64,000 nt of DNA from Nakamurella flava (GCF_005298075.1 NZ_SZZH01000001.1:62001-126000); one strand, 5' to 3'; numbered from the stretch's first letter, positions 1-8,155 are shown. Notes: generated by a model from the sequence alone, not told the origin. Numbers and translations are program-made.

Positions 1-358
1 GGCGGGAGAAGTCGCCGTCGCGGCTCATCACCAGCAGGTCGGCGCCTTCCACGGCCGCGACCGCGACCCGCTCCGGGCGCCCCTTGAGGGCCCGCTTCTC
101 GCAGGGCCGGCCGAGGCGCTGGGCCGCGGCGTCCAGCAATTGGGCCGTGGCCTGGTCGAGGTCCTGGGCCAGCGCCGTCGGTGCGCCGGACCGGCGGCCC
201 CGCCCCATCAGCCCGGAGAACGCGCCCTCGAGAACGTGTTCGGCGTCCCCGGTGTCGACGTGCAGCAGTTCGATGCTGGCGTCGGCGGGGACGGCGTCGC
301 GGGCGGCATCGACGGCGGCCTCCCACACCCCTTCGGTGATCAACACGACCGCTTTCAT
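1..358 (-). CDS. Universal-stress-protein-like protein (C-terminus cut by window edge)
   Basis: The reading frame opens with ATG at 358 and runs off the left edge, so about 119 residues are visible. It starts MKAVVLITEGVWEAAVDAAR and continues with a beta strand (IELLHVD) and a late strand reading ADLLVMSRDGD. That alternation of hydrophobic strands and Ala-rich helices is typical of the UspA/adenine-nucleotide alpha-hydrolase fold. A strong ribosome binding site (AAGGAGG) sits about 8 nt upstream of the ATG. The gene lies 47 nt downstream of the SLC13-type carrier on the same strand, so the two are probably cotranscribed. A stress role is inferred from the fold only. The G-x2-G-x9-G-S/T nucleotide motif expected near the C-terminus lies outside the window and cannot be checked. 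Confidence 0.6.
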   Translation of the reverse strand, partial: MKAVVLITEGVWEAAVDAARDAVPADASIELLHVDTGDAEHVLEGAFSGLMGRGRRSGAPTALAQDLDQATAQLLDAAAQRLGRPCEKRALKGRPERVAVAAVEGADLLVMSRDGDFSR

Positions 359-404
359 CGCCGAACCTCCTTGTTCACGACAACGACGGTGAAGTCCAGG
401 TGCG

Positions 405-1646
405 TCAGGTGACCAGCGGGAGGGCCAGCCAGAGGGCCGTCGTCGCCGCCACCAGACATGCTGGCACGGTCAGCACTCCCAGGCGCAGGAAGTCCCCCAG
501 AGCGGGGTCCTCCTTGCGGTCGATGAGGATCCGCCGCCACAGCAGCGTGGCCAGCGAACCGACATACGTCAGGTTCGGGCCGACGTTGACGCCGATGAGC
601 GCGGCGAGGATGACCCCGGGCCCGCCGACCGCGGCGATGGGCAGCAGGACCAGGATGGCCGGCAGGTTGTTGACCAGGTTGGCCAGCAGTGCGGCGATGC
701 CGGCCACGGCAAGCAGGGAGAGCAGCGAGTCGCCGGTCGGCACGATGGCGGTCACCAGATCGGACAGGCCGCTGCGCTGCACGGCCGCGACGACGACGCC
801 GAGGGCCAGCACGAAGATCAGGAACGGGATGCTGGCGGCCTCGACGATGGGCTTGATGGACGTTTTGCGCCGGGCCAGCGAGTAGGCGCCCAACACGACC
901 GCACCGGCCAGCGCCGGCCAGACCGGCTCGAAGAACAGGAATCCGACCAGCGTGAACGCCAGCACGACGAGCGCGACGACCGGCGGCGGTCCCGGTTCGT
1001 CCGGCTCGACCGTGGACCGACCGGCCAGGTCGCGACGGAAGAAGCGGCGGAAGACGACGTACTCGATGAGCAGACAGACCGACCAGGGCAGGAACATGAC
1101 CAGCCCGAACCCGGCGAACGACAACCCGGAGGCGGTGAACGCCAGCAGGTTGGTCAGGTTCGACACCGGCAGCAGCAGCGACGCCGAATTGGCCAGGTGG
1201 GCCGAGGCGTAGACGTGGGGCCGGGCGGGCAACCGCATGCGAGCCGCGGTGGTCAACACCACCGGGGTGAGCAGTACGACGGTGGCGTCCAGGGACAGCA
1301 CCACCGTGGTCGCCGCGGCCAGTCCGAAGACCAGGGTCAACAGCCGGCGTGGCTTGCCGGCGGCCGCCTTGGTACACCACTGACCGGCCCAGGTGAAGAC
1401 GCCCTCGGCCTCGCACAGCGCCCCGAGGATCAGGATCGCGGCCAGGAACCCCACGGTGGGGGCGAGGGATTCCACCTCATGGCCGACGTCGGCCCAACTC
1501 ACCTCGCCGACGAGGACGACGAGCAGCGCCGCCGGGACGGCACCGACGGCCTCCGGGAGGCCGCGCGGGCGCACGATGGCGAAGACGAGAACCGCGGCCA
1601 GCAGAAGGGCCGTGAGGGCGAGAGCCACGGGCGAGGACTCTGCCAT
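405..1646 (-). CDS. SLC13/ArsB-type ion transporter permease
   Basis: This 413-residue protein is almost entirely hydrophobic, with about 10-12 predicted membrane segments. It belongs to the ion-transporter superfamily that includes ArsB arsenite pumps and SLC13/DASS anion carriers. Recognisable features are a conserved loop reading VVLSLDATVVLLTPVV near residue 120 and SASLLLPVSNLTNLLAF near residue 155. The latter resembles the S-N-x-T-N substrate loop of this superfamily, and a second copy (LVNNLPAILVLLPI) occurs in the C-terminal half, as expected for an inverted-repeat fold. ArsB is known to move arsenite outward and DASS carriers move dicarboxylates or sulfate; the substrate here cannot be read. 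No arsR, arsC or sensor gene is adjacent. The only neighbour on the strand is the Usp-like gene. Confidence 0.75.
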   Translation of the reverse strand: MAESSPVALALTALLLAAVLVFAIVRPRGLPEAVGAVPAALLVVLVGEVSWADVGHEVESLAPTVGFLAAILILGALCEAEGVFTWAGQWCTKAAAGKPRRLLTLVFGLAAATTVVLSLDATVVLLTPVVLTTAARMRLPARPHVYASAHLANSASLLLPVSNLTNLLAFTASGLSFAGFGLVMFLPWSVCLLIEYVVFRRFFRRDLAGRSTVEPDEPGPPPVVALVVLAFTLVGFLFFEPVWPALAGAVVLGAYSLARRKTSIKPIVEAASIPFLIFVLALGVVVAAVQRSGLSDLVTAIVPTGDSLLSLLAVAGIAALLANLVNNLPAILVLLPIAAVGGPGVILAALIGVNVGPNLTYVGSLATLLWRRILIDRKEDPALGDFLRLGVLTVPACLVAATTALWLALPLVT

Positions 1647-1682
1647 ACGGCGCGCCGTCCCCGGTGCGCCAGGCCTGGTCGG

Positions 1683-3308
1683 TCAGTCGAAGGCCAGCGC
1701 CTGATCGCCCCAGGCGCGGCGCAGGGGACCGTCGAGATCGTCGGCCCGACGATCGGAGCGGTCGAAAACCAGCGTCGCCCGGGTCTTCTCGTCGTAGGAC
1801 GGCCACTGCGGGGTGTACGGGTCGTCCGGTGCCCCGTGATTGGCGAAGGCCAGCCAACGGGCCTGCATGCGTCGGGACAGTCGTTTTCCGGCCCGGTAAC
1901 CCCCGAGCTTGTAGGTGATGTCCTTCAACCGGTGCGTCACCGTGCCGAAGACGTAGGGCAGTTCGGTGGCGTGCGTGGCACCCAGCTTGAGCAGGTTGAA
2001 GACCCGGGTGCTGAAGTCGAAGCGGTAGAGCCACACCGGTGCGACCCGGCTGTGGGCCTGTGCGAACCAGAGCGTGGGCATGCGGAAGCCGATGTCCCGG
2101 GAGACCCCCAGGCCGACGGTGCCTCGGGGTGAGTCGGCGTACGCGGTCAGGATCTGCGCCTCCGACGGCAGGGTCAGCCCGGGGTTCTGCTCGCGGATGG
2201 CGGCGAACATCGCCCGGATGCTCGCCTCCTGGGTGGGGATGAGCGGCGACTGCATGCGGGCGAACGCGGACGTCTCGTCCCGATTGCCGCCGATGACGAG
2301 CCGGACCGGCAACGTGGTGCCGTCGAGCGCGGAGGTCAGCGGTGAGCGGGGGAGCAGGTGACCGTCGATGACCGGGGCGAAGGCCAGGGTGCCCGGGGCC
2401 TGGGTGGGAATGCGCTCGAACAGGCGGATGCCGGCGCGCAGCAGCACCGGCGCGGGCAACGATCGCAGCAACTCGACGAGGGCCGGCCCGCCGTCGGGGA
2501 CGGTCCGGCTCGGGCCGGTGGCGGCCTCGTCGCGCAGGACGCCCTGCAGTTCTTCCATGAACGCTGCGGCGACCGTGGCGGCCCGGGCCCGGCCGTAGAC
2601 GGCGGTGACCGGCGAGCTCTGGGCGATGGCCTGGTGGAACAACCCGGCCGCCGAGGGAACCCCGAGCAGGGTGGTGACGATGCCGCCACCGGCCGACTCC
2701 CCGAAGAGCGTGACCTCGCCCGGGTCGCCGCCGAACGCGGCGATGTTGTCCTGCACCCACTGCAGGGCCAGGAGGACGTCCCGCATTCCCGGGTTCGGGT
2801 CGAATGCGTCGCCGGTGCCCGGGAGTCCACCCAGGTCGGCGAAACCGAACACCCCGACCCGGTAGTTGATCGTCACGACGACCACATCGCCCGCCGTGGC
2901 CAGGGACGCGCCGTCGTAGACCGGTTGGCTGGCCGCACCCAGGAAGTAGGCGCCGCCGTGTACCCACACCATCACCGGGCGCCGATCCCGGCCGTGCACG
3001 GGGGACCAGACGTTCAGGAACAGGCAGTCCTCGTCCTGGCCGATGCCCGGGCCGAGGTCGATGATGCGGTTCTTCGGCTGGGGGCAGGCCGGACCGAAGG
3101 CGGCCACGTCGAGGACGTCGGTCCACGGTTCCGGCGGCTCCGGGGGTGCGAACCGCCGCACGCCGACCGGCGGGGCGGCGTAGCGGATGCCCCGCCACAC
3201 CCGCGCGGCGCCGTCGACGCGACCTCGTACGGGACCGGCGGTGGTGATCACGACGGGGTCGGGGTCGACCGCCCGCCGGTCGCGTCGTGCCCGTCCGAAC
3301 CTGGCCAT
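1683..3308 (-). CDS. Type-B carboxylesterase/lipase family hydrolase
   Basis: This 541-residue alpha/beta-hydrolase has the hallmarks of the carboxylesterase type-B family. The early motif EDCLFLNVW is followed by the oxyanion-hole segment VWVHGGAYFLG, and the nucleophile elbow GESAGG carries the catalytic Ser at residue 205. The family hydrolyses carboxylic esters such as p-nitrobenzyl esters, and the length is normal for it. No secretion signal is visible; the N-terminus is basic (MARFGRARRDRR), so a cytoplasmic location is likely. The gene stands between the SLC13 carrier (36 nt away, same strand) and the GntR regulator (112 nt, same strand). Either partner could share its transcript, but no functional link is apparent. 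The natural substrate is unknown. Confidence 0.88.
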   Translation of the reverse strand: MARFGRARRDRRAVDPDPVVITTAGPVRGRVDGAARVWRGIRYAAPPVGVRRFAPPEPPEPWTDVLDVAAFGPACPQPKNRIIDLGPGIGQDEDCLFLNVWSPVHGRDRRPVMVWVHGGAYFLGAASQPVYDGASLATAGDVVVVTINYRVGVFGFADLGGLPGTGDAFDPNPGMRDVLLALQWVQDNIAAFGGDPGEVTLFGESAGGGIVTTLLGVPSAAGLFHQAIAQSSPVTAVYGRARAATVAAAFMEELQGVLRDEAATGPSRTVPDGGPALVELLRSLPAPVLLRAGIRLFERIPTQAPGTLAFAPVIDGHLLPRSPLTSALDGTTLPVRLVIGGNRDETSAFARMQSPLIPTQEASIRAMFAAIREQNPGLTLPSEAQILTAYADSPRGTVGLGVSRDIGFRMPTLWFAQAHSRVAPVWLYRFDFSTRVFNLLKLGATHATELPYVFGTVTHRLKDITYKLGGYRAGKRLSRRMQARWLAFANHGAPDDPYTPQWPSYDEKTRATLVFDRSDRRADDLDGPLRRAWGDQALAFD

Positions 3309-3420
3309 CGCTGCCGCCCACCCCTCGCCGTCGCGCTCCCGATCTGGGATTGTGCCCGACGGTGTGGGACGGCTCGGGTCGTCCGGGCCGGTCGTCCTCC
3401 GACCGGGAACCCGGCCGGTC

Positions 3421-4140
3421 TCAGGCGGTGACTCCTGACAGGGCCATCGCGCGAACGATGTCCTGCTCGGTCCGTTCCAGCACCGAGTCGAGCAGTCGGC
3501 TGGCCGCCGCCCGCTTCTCCTTGCGCACGTACTCGAGGATGCGCTCGTTGTCGTCGATGTAGGCGAAGTACAGGGCCGGGTCGACGTGCGAGGAGTTCAT
3601 CACCCAGCGGAGCTCGGCCAGCAGTTGCTTGATGAGCCGGTTCAGCCGGGTGCTGCCGGCGAACGCGACCAGCGCGCGGTGGAATGCGCGGTCGGCCCGG
3701 GCGGCGGCCGGTGGATCGGTCTCCTGGGCCGCGGTCATGGCGTCGGTGAGGGCCAGCCGTGCGGTGGACAGCATCACCGGGGAGACGGCGGCGTGGCGGA
3801 CGGCGCCCCGTTCCACGGTGCGTCGGGCGGCGAAGATGTCGACCACGTCGGCCGTGGTCAGGGTGGCGACGAAGACGCCGCGGTTGGGTTCCCGGACCAC
3901 CAGGTGCTCGGACGCCAACTCGATGAAGCCCTCGCGGACGGTGTTGCGGGACACCCCGAGCGCTTCGGCGATGGCTTCCTCGCGCAGGCGTGCGCCCGGC
4001 GGAAATCGACCCTCGCTGATCTGCTCGCGCAGTGCCTCGGCCACCCGGGCCGGGGTGGATGTCTGCACGACCTGCCGCCGGGACTGGCCCAGTTGCGCCA
4101 GGGCCAGCTCCTCGGTCGCCGAGGTGGTTCGGAGCGCCAT
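3421..4140 (-). CDS. FCD-domain GntR-family transcriptional regulator of the divergent mannitol genes
   Basis: This is a 239-residue regulator. An N-terminal winged helix-turn-helix (about residues 30-95, including EEAIAEALGVSRNTVREGF) is followed by an all-helical FCD ligand domain (about 100-225). A longer frame begins at 4203, but ATG at 4140 (MALRTTSATEE) is preferred. A -35/-10 pair (TTGTCC, 18 nt, TACCAT) ends 6 nt before that ATG, the signature of a leaderless transcript. The FCD family binds small organic acids or sugars acids and usually represses a neighbouring catabolic operon. The gene is transcribed divergently from the mannitol PTS, and a direct repeat covers both -35 boxes. I therefore infer that it controls mtlA-mtlF-mtlD and itself; the ligand is not identifiable. 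Confidence 0.85.
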   Translation of the reverse strand: MALRTTSATEELALAQLGQSRRQVVQTSTPARVAEALREQISEGRFPPGARLREEAIAEALGVSRNTVREGFIELASEHLVVREPNRGVFVATLTTADVVDIFAARRTVERGAVRHAAVSPVMLSTARLALTDAMTAAQETDPPAAARADRAFHRALVAFAGSTRLNRLIKQLLAELRWVMNSSHVDPALYFAYIDDNERILEYVRKEKRAAASRLLDSVLERTEQDIVRAMALSGVTA

Positions 4141-4146
4141 GGACGA

Positions 4147-4219
4147 ATGGTAGCCACCCTGCCGAATGTTGGACAATCTTGTGAGGACTGTTGAACAATC
4201 CAATGAGAAGCCGTACGGT
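4147..4219. promoter_or_regulatory. Divergent gntR/mtlA promoters with a direct-repeat operator
   Basis: Two 11-bp repeats, GTTGGACAATC (4168-4178) and GTTGAACAATC (4190-4200), lie exactly 22 bp apart, two helical turns. Each contains TTG-N2-CAA, resembling half-symmetric GntR operators. Rightward, TTGAAC (4191-4196), a 17-bp spacer and TACGGT (4214-4219) make a good sigma-A promoter for mtlA. Leftward, TTGTCC (4176-4171), 18 bp and TACCAT (4152-4147) make a promoter whose start would fall on the gntR ATG. Each repeat overlaps one -35 box, so repression of both directions by a bound regulator is the simple reading. Confidence 0.7.
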
Positions 4220-4357
4220 CGTCGCTGAGACCGCAGTCACAGCAGTGATCGGGGTCTGTGGGAAGGCAGTTCGGGACACCGGCTGCACCGCCCCGCGTCG
4301 CACATGCCAACGCCGTCAGCGCTCCGCCGGGAGCACCACACGATCGAGAGGTCAGCT

Positions 4358-5923
4358 GTGAGCACGACAACTCAGCCGGGCGGCGCCCGGGTCGCCGTTC
4401 AGAAGTTCGGGACGTTCCTGTCCGGGATGATCATGCCGAATATCGGTGCGTTCATCGCGTGGGGTTTGATCACGGCCCTGTTCATCGAGAAGGGCTGGTT
4501 GCCGGTCGACAAGATCGGTGGGTGGGGTGACTACGCCGACGGCGGTCTGGTCGGCCCGATGGTGCGGTTCCTGTTGCCGATCCTGATCGCGGTGCAGGGT
4601 GGCCGGATGATCTATGGCACCCGGGGTGCGGTGGTCGGCGGTATCGCGACGATGGGCGCGATCATGGCCACGACGCAGCCGATGTTCCTGGGGGCGATGA
4701 TCTTCGGTCCGTTGGCGGCGTGGTTGATGAAGAAGGTCGACGCGATCTGGGACGGCAAGATCAAGCCGGGTTTTGAGATGTTGGTGAACAATTTCTCGGC
4801 CGGCATCCTGGGTGGGGCGTTGGCGATCTTCGGCCTGTACATTTTCGGGCCGATCGTGGAGTGGGTGTCCAACCGGTTCGGTGACGGGGTGAATTGGCTG
4901 GTCGAGCACAGTCTGCTGCCGTTGGCCAGCATCATCATCGAGCCGGCCAAGGTGTTGTTCCTGAACAATGCGCTCAACCATGGGGTGTTGACGCCGTTGG
5001 CGTTGCAGCAGTCCTCCGAGCAGGGTAAGTCGATCCTGTTCCTGCTGGAGGCCAACCCGGGTCCGGGTGCGGGTCTGCTGCTCGCGTTCTGTGTGTTCGG
5101 GGTGGGGATGGCCCGTAGCACGGCGCCGGCGGCGTTGGTGATCCAGTTCTTCGGCGGTATCCACGAGATCTATTTCCCGTACGTGCTGATGAAGCCGGTC
5201 CTGATCCTGGCGATGATCGCCTCGGGTGCGGTGGGGATCCTGACCCTGGTCATCTTCAATGCGGGGTTGACCGGGCCGGCGGCGCCGGGGTCGATCATCG
5301 CGGCGTTGGCCAACACGCCGGCGGACTCGCTGGTGGGCGTGATCTTGTCGGTGGTGTTGTCGGCGGCGACGTCGTTCATCCTGGCTTCGATCATTCTGCG
5401 GGCCAACCGGCGGAGCATGCTCGCGGCGGAGGAGGCCGAGGGCGGTGGGTTGGCCGCGGCCACTTCGCAGATGGAGGCCATGAAGGGCAAGAAGTCGTCG
5501 GTGTCGGGGGTGCTGAACCGGGAGGCTCTGGACGAGGCGTCGGCGTCGGGGATGACGCCCGCGCAGATGGACGCGGCCGATGGGATGCACCGCACCGGGG
5601 GTGGCACGAGTGTGGCGGCCCGGCCGATCAGCAAGATCGTGTTCGCCTGTGATGCCGGGATGGGCTCGAGTGCGATGGGCGCGTCGGTGTTGCGGAACAA
5701 GATCAAGAAGGCCGGTTTCGGTGATGTCAGCGTGACCAATGTGGCGATCGCGAACCTGACCGATGACATCGATCTGATCGTCACCCAGGAGACGTTGACC
5801 CCGCGGGCTAAAGGCATGGCGCCCAGCGCCGAACACGTCTCGGTCAGCAACTTCATGAACAGCCCGCGGTACGACGAGATCGTCGCCAAGTTGCGGGAGA
5901 CCAACGGCAGCCCGACCGCCTGA
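4358..5923 (+). CDS. mtlA: PTS mannitol-specific EIICB component
   Basis: This membrane permease takes up mannitol and phosphorylates it to mannitol-1-phosphate. The 521-residue protein has an EIIC domain (about residues 10-345, some 8 membrane segments, with the conserved GGIHEIYFPYVLMKP segment that carries the substrate-binding Glu). A linker leads to an EIIB domain whose phosphoryl-accepting Cys431 lies in VFACDAGMGSSAMG. No EIIA domain is fused; it is supplied by the next two genes. An ATG at 4304 is in frame, but GTG at 4358 (VSTTTQPGG) is chosen because GAGAGG precedes it by 7 nt and it matches family N-termini. The gene uses many TTG, GCG and GTG codons, less C-rich than its neighbours. 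EI and HPr genes are not in the window. Confidence 0.95.
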   Translation: MSTTTQPGGARVAVQKFGTFLSGMIMPNIGAFIAWGLITALFIEKGWLPVDKIGGWGDYADGGLVGPMVRFLLPILIAVQGGRMIYGTRGAVVGGIATMGAIMATTQPMFLGAMIFGPLAAWLMKKVDAIWDGKIKPGFEMLVNNFSAGILGGALAIFGLYIFGPIVEWVSNRFGDGVNWLVEHSLLPLASIIIEPAKVLFLNNALNHGVLTPLALQQSSEQGKSILFLLEANPGPGAGLLLAFCVFGVGMARSTAPAALVIQFFGGIHEIYFPYVLMKPVLILAMIASGAVGILTLVIFNAGLTGPAAPGSIIAALANTPADSLVGVILSVVLSAATSFILASIILRANRRSMLAAEEAEGGGLAAATSQMEAMKGKKSSVSGVLNREALDEASASGMTPAQMDAADGMHRTGGGTSVAARPISKIVFACDAGMGSSAMGASVLRNKIKKAGFGDVSVTNVAIANLTDDIDLIVTQETLTPRAKGMAPSAEHVSVSNFMNSPRYDEIVAKLRETNGSPTA

Positions 5924-5930
5924 TTCGATG

Positions 5931-5961
5931 GGTCCCGCGGCACCATCGGTGCCGCGGGACC
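5931..5961 (+). terminator. Intercistronic hairpin between mtlA and the first mtlF
   Basis: GGTCCCGCGGCACC (5931-5944) and its perfect complement (5948-5961) form a 14-bp stem with a 3-nt loop, 7 nt after the mtlA stop. No U-run follows (CTTCCCC), so it may be a partial terminator, a processing site or a stabiliser that sets the EIICB:EIIA ratio rather than a full stop. Confidence 0.6.
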
Positions 5962-5995
5962 TTCCCCATCCCTCGATGCAACGGAGCGCGAATCG

Positions 5996-6433
5996 ATGAG
6001 CGACATCCTGAACCCCGAGATGATCCGGGTCCCCGGCACCGCCCGCGACCGGGACGGGGCCATCCGTGAGGCCGGTCAGATCCTGGTCGACGCGGGTGCG
6101 GCCACCCAGGGCTACATCGACGCGATGTTCCAGCGCGAGGAACTGGTCTCGACCTACATGGGCAATTGCCTGGCGATCCCGCACGGGACGAACGAGGCGA
6201 CCGGCCACGTCTTCCGGTCGGCGCTGTCGGTGGTGAAGTACGAGTGGCCCATCGACTGGGACGGCAACGAGGTGCGGTTCGCCGTCGGGGTCGCCGGTTA
6301 CGAAGGAGGGCACCTGGAGGTGCTCTCCAAGATCGCCATCGTCTTCAGCCGCGAACGCGAGGTCGCCAAGCTCATCGCTGCGGAGTCCGCCGAAGAGCTG
6401 TACCGGCTGTTGCTGTCGGTGAACGAGGACTGA
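5996..6433 (+). CDS. mtlF: PTS mannitol-specific EIIA component, copy 1
   Basis: This 145-residue cytosolic EIIA protein receives phosphate from HPr and passes it to the EIIB Cys of MtlA. The phospho-acceptor His63 lies in the family motif LAIPHGT, and the second conserved block reads DGNEVRFAVGVAGYEGGHLEVLSKIA. The start ATG at 5996 has GGAGCG upstream. It is a close paralogue of the next gene: both are 145 residues and differ at about 36 positions by eye, roughly 75% identity. It is richer in Arg/Glu surface residues and has more C-ending codons than copy 2. It is separated from mtlA by the hairpin and from copy 2 by 90 nt. Both active-site residues are intact, so neither copy looks like a pseudogene. 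Confidence 0.93.
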   Translation: MSDILNPEMIRVPGTARDRDGAIREAGQILVDAGAATQGYIDAMFQREELVSTYMGNCLAIPHGTNEATGHVFRSALSVVKYEWPIDWDGNEVRFAVGVAGYEGGHLEVLSKIAIVFSREREVAKLIAAESAEELYRLLLSVNED

Positions 6434-6523
6434 CCCGGCAGCGGACTCTCGTGACTCACTGGGTGGTCGACATACCCACGCCAGCAACGGCTCTCACGTA
6501 TCTAGAAGGGAAACCAGCATTCC

Positions 6524-6961
6524 ATGAGTGACATCCTCAGTCCCGCTCAGATCAAGGTTCCGGGGACGGCGACGTCGAAGGACGAGGCGATCCGGGAGGC
6601 CGGTCAGATACTGGTCGATGCTGGTGCGGTGACGCCGGCGTACATCGATGCGATGTTCGAGCGGGAGCGGTCGGTGTCGACGTACATGGGTAATTTCCTG
6701 GCGATCCCGCACGGGACGAACGAGGCCAAGGAACAGATCAGCAAGTCGGCGTTGTCGGTGGTCAAGTACGACCCGCCGATCGACTGGGACGGCAACGAGG
6801 TGCGGTTCGCGGTCGGGATCGCCGGCTACGAGGGTGGGCATCTGGAGATCCTGTCCAAGATCGCGATCATCTTCAGCGATGAGGACGAGGTCGCCAAGCT
6901 GGTGCAGGCGCAGTCGTCGCAGGAGTTGTACGGGATGCTCGACTCGGTCAACGAGGACTGA
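6524..6961 (+). CDS. mtlF: PTS mannitol-specific EIIA component, copy 2
   Basis: This tandem paralogue of the preceding EIIA is also 145 residues, with the phospho-acceptor His63 (LAIPHGT) and the conserved DGNEVRFAVGIAGYEGGHLE segment intact. Divergence concentrates at residues 6-21, 46-50, 69-74 and the last 25, mostly surface charge changes. Its codon choice, with more GAT, TTG, GGT and GTG, resembles mtlA and the first half of mtlD, whereas copy 1 is more C-rich. This suggests copy 2 is the original partner and copy 1 a diverged or acquired duplicate. The stop codon is 5 nt before the mtlD start, so it is cotranscribed with mtlD. The 90-nt gap upstream holds only a weak TATCTA-like element at 6499-6504, not convincing as a separate promoter. 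Confidence 0.93.
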   Translation: MSDILSPAQIKVPGTATSKDEAIREAGQILVDAGAVTPAYIDAMFERERSVSTYMGNFLAIPHGTNEAKEQISKSALSVVKYDPPIDWDGNEVRFAVGIAGYEGGHLEILSKIAIIFSDEDEVAKLVQAQSSQELYGMLDSVNED

Positions 6962-6966
6962 GCGGG

Positions 6967-8127
6967 GTGGCTGACGAGAAGGTCGCGGTCCATTTCGGTG
7001 GCGGCAACATCGGCCGCGGTTTCGTGGGGTTGATCCTGCATCGGGCCGGGTATCGCCTGGTGTTCGCTGATGTGGCCGATGTGCTGATCGATGCGTTGAA
7101 TGCGGCGGACTCCTATCAGGTGCGGGAGGTCGGTCAGGACTCGCGGACCGAGACGGTCGATGGTTTCACCGGGATCAACAGTCGCACTGATGAAGCCGCG
7201 GTCATCGAGGCGATCGCCGGCGCGGATGTGGTGACCACGGCGGTCGGGCCGACGGTGCTGAAGTTCGTGGCCCCGGTGATCGCCGCCGGCCTACGGAAGC
7301 GGGACCCGGGGGCGGGTCGGTTGGTGGTGATGGCGTGTGAGAACGCGATCAACGCCACTGATGTCCTCAAGAACCACATCCGCGACGGGGCCGACGATTT
7401 CGACGACCTGGCCGGCCGGGCGGTGTTCGCCAACACCGCGGTCGACCGGATCGTGCCCGGCCAACCGCATGAGGGCCTGGACGTGACGGTGGAGACGTAT
7501 TTCGAGTGGGCCATCGAACGGGGCCCGTTCACCGGTGACGAGCCGCAGATCCCGGACGCGACGTTCGTGGACGATCTGGCCCCCTACATCGAGCGCAAAC
7601 TGTTCACCGTGAACACCGGTCATGCGGCGACCGCGTATTTCGGGTTCGTCCGCGGGATCACCAAACTGTCCGATGCCCTGGATGATCCGGAGGTGCGGAC
7701 CAACGTGCAGGGCGTGCTGGCCGAGACCAAGGCGTTGTTGGTGGCCAAACACGAATTCACCGCGCAGGCGCAGCAGGCCTACATCGACAAGATCATCACC
7801 CGGTTCGAGAACCCGTACCTGCCGGACACGGTCGACCGGGTCGGGCGGCAACCGCTGCGCAAACTGTCCCGCCACGAACGCCTGATCGGCCCGGCCGCCG
7901 AACTGGCCGAACGGGGTGTGGAAAAACCGGAGTTCCTGCTCCGCGCGGTCGAGGCCGCCCTGCGGTTCGACGTCCCCGCCGACCCGGAAAGCGTCCAGTT
8001 GCAGGAAGCGCTGCGCACCCGCACCCCCGACCAACTGGTCCGCGAGATCACCGGCCTGCACCCCGACCACCCCCTGTACGACGACGTCCTCAGCGTCTTC
8101 GGACGCCGGGCGGCCGCCGACCGGTAG
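6967..8127 (+). CDS. mtlD: Mannitol-1-phosphate 5-dehydrogenase
   Basis: This enzyme oxidises mannitol-1-phosphate to fructose-6-phosphate with NAD+, completing entry of PTS-imported mannitol into glycolysis. The 386-residue length matches the family. The N-terminal Rossmann motif is HFGGGNIGRGFVG, and the polyol-dehydrogenase core includes a block around residue 215 with a conserved Lys and NTGHA (RKLFTVNTGHAATAYFG). The start is GTG at 6967 (VADEKVAVHFGG), 5 nt after the EIIA stop, so the gene is the last member of the mannitol operon. Base composition drifts along the gene: the first half uses GTG/TTG/GAT often, while the last third becomes strongly C-ending like the surrounding genome. 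Confidence 0.95.
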   Translation: MADEKVAVHFGGGNIGRGFVGLILHRAGYRLVFADVADVLIDALNAADSYQVREVGQDSRTETVDGFTGINSRTDEAAVIEAIAGADVVTTAVGPTVLKFVAPVIAAGLRKRDPGAGRLVVMACENAINATDVLKNHIRDGADDFDDLAGRAVFANTAVDRIVPGQPHEGLDVTVETYFEWAIERGPFTGDEPQIPDATFVDDLAPYIERKLFTVNTGHAATAYFGFVRGITKLSDALDDPEVRTNVQGVLAETKALLVAKHEFTAQAQQAYIDKIITRFENPYLPDTVDRVGRQPLRKLSRHERLIGPAAELAERGVEKPEFLLRAVEAALRFDVPADPESVQLQEALRTRTPDQLVREITGLHPDHPLYDDVLSVFGRRAAADR

Positions 8128-8155
8128 AGCGGAGGACCGGTGGTTACGGTGAGGA

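Noticed and set aside
405-1646. Arsenic resistance operon
   Set aside because: The carrier is ArsB-like in fold, but no arsR, arsC or acr3 neighbours exist.
1477-3321. A long minus-strand frame overlapping the carboxylesterase
   Set aside because: Arg/Gly-rich shadow; the esterase frame carries the GESAGG and HGGAYFLG motifs.
4352-6487. A 711-codon open frame antisense to the mannitol PTS genes
   Set aside because: The composition is Arg/His/Gln/Asp-rich with no motif; it mirrors the strong third-position bias of mtlA and mtlF on the other strand.
6434-6523. A separate promoter between the two EIIA genes (TATCTA at 6499-6504)
   Set aside because: No matching -35 box at 16-18 bp, and the last base of the hexamer does not fit the -10 consensus.
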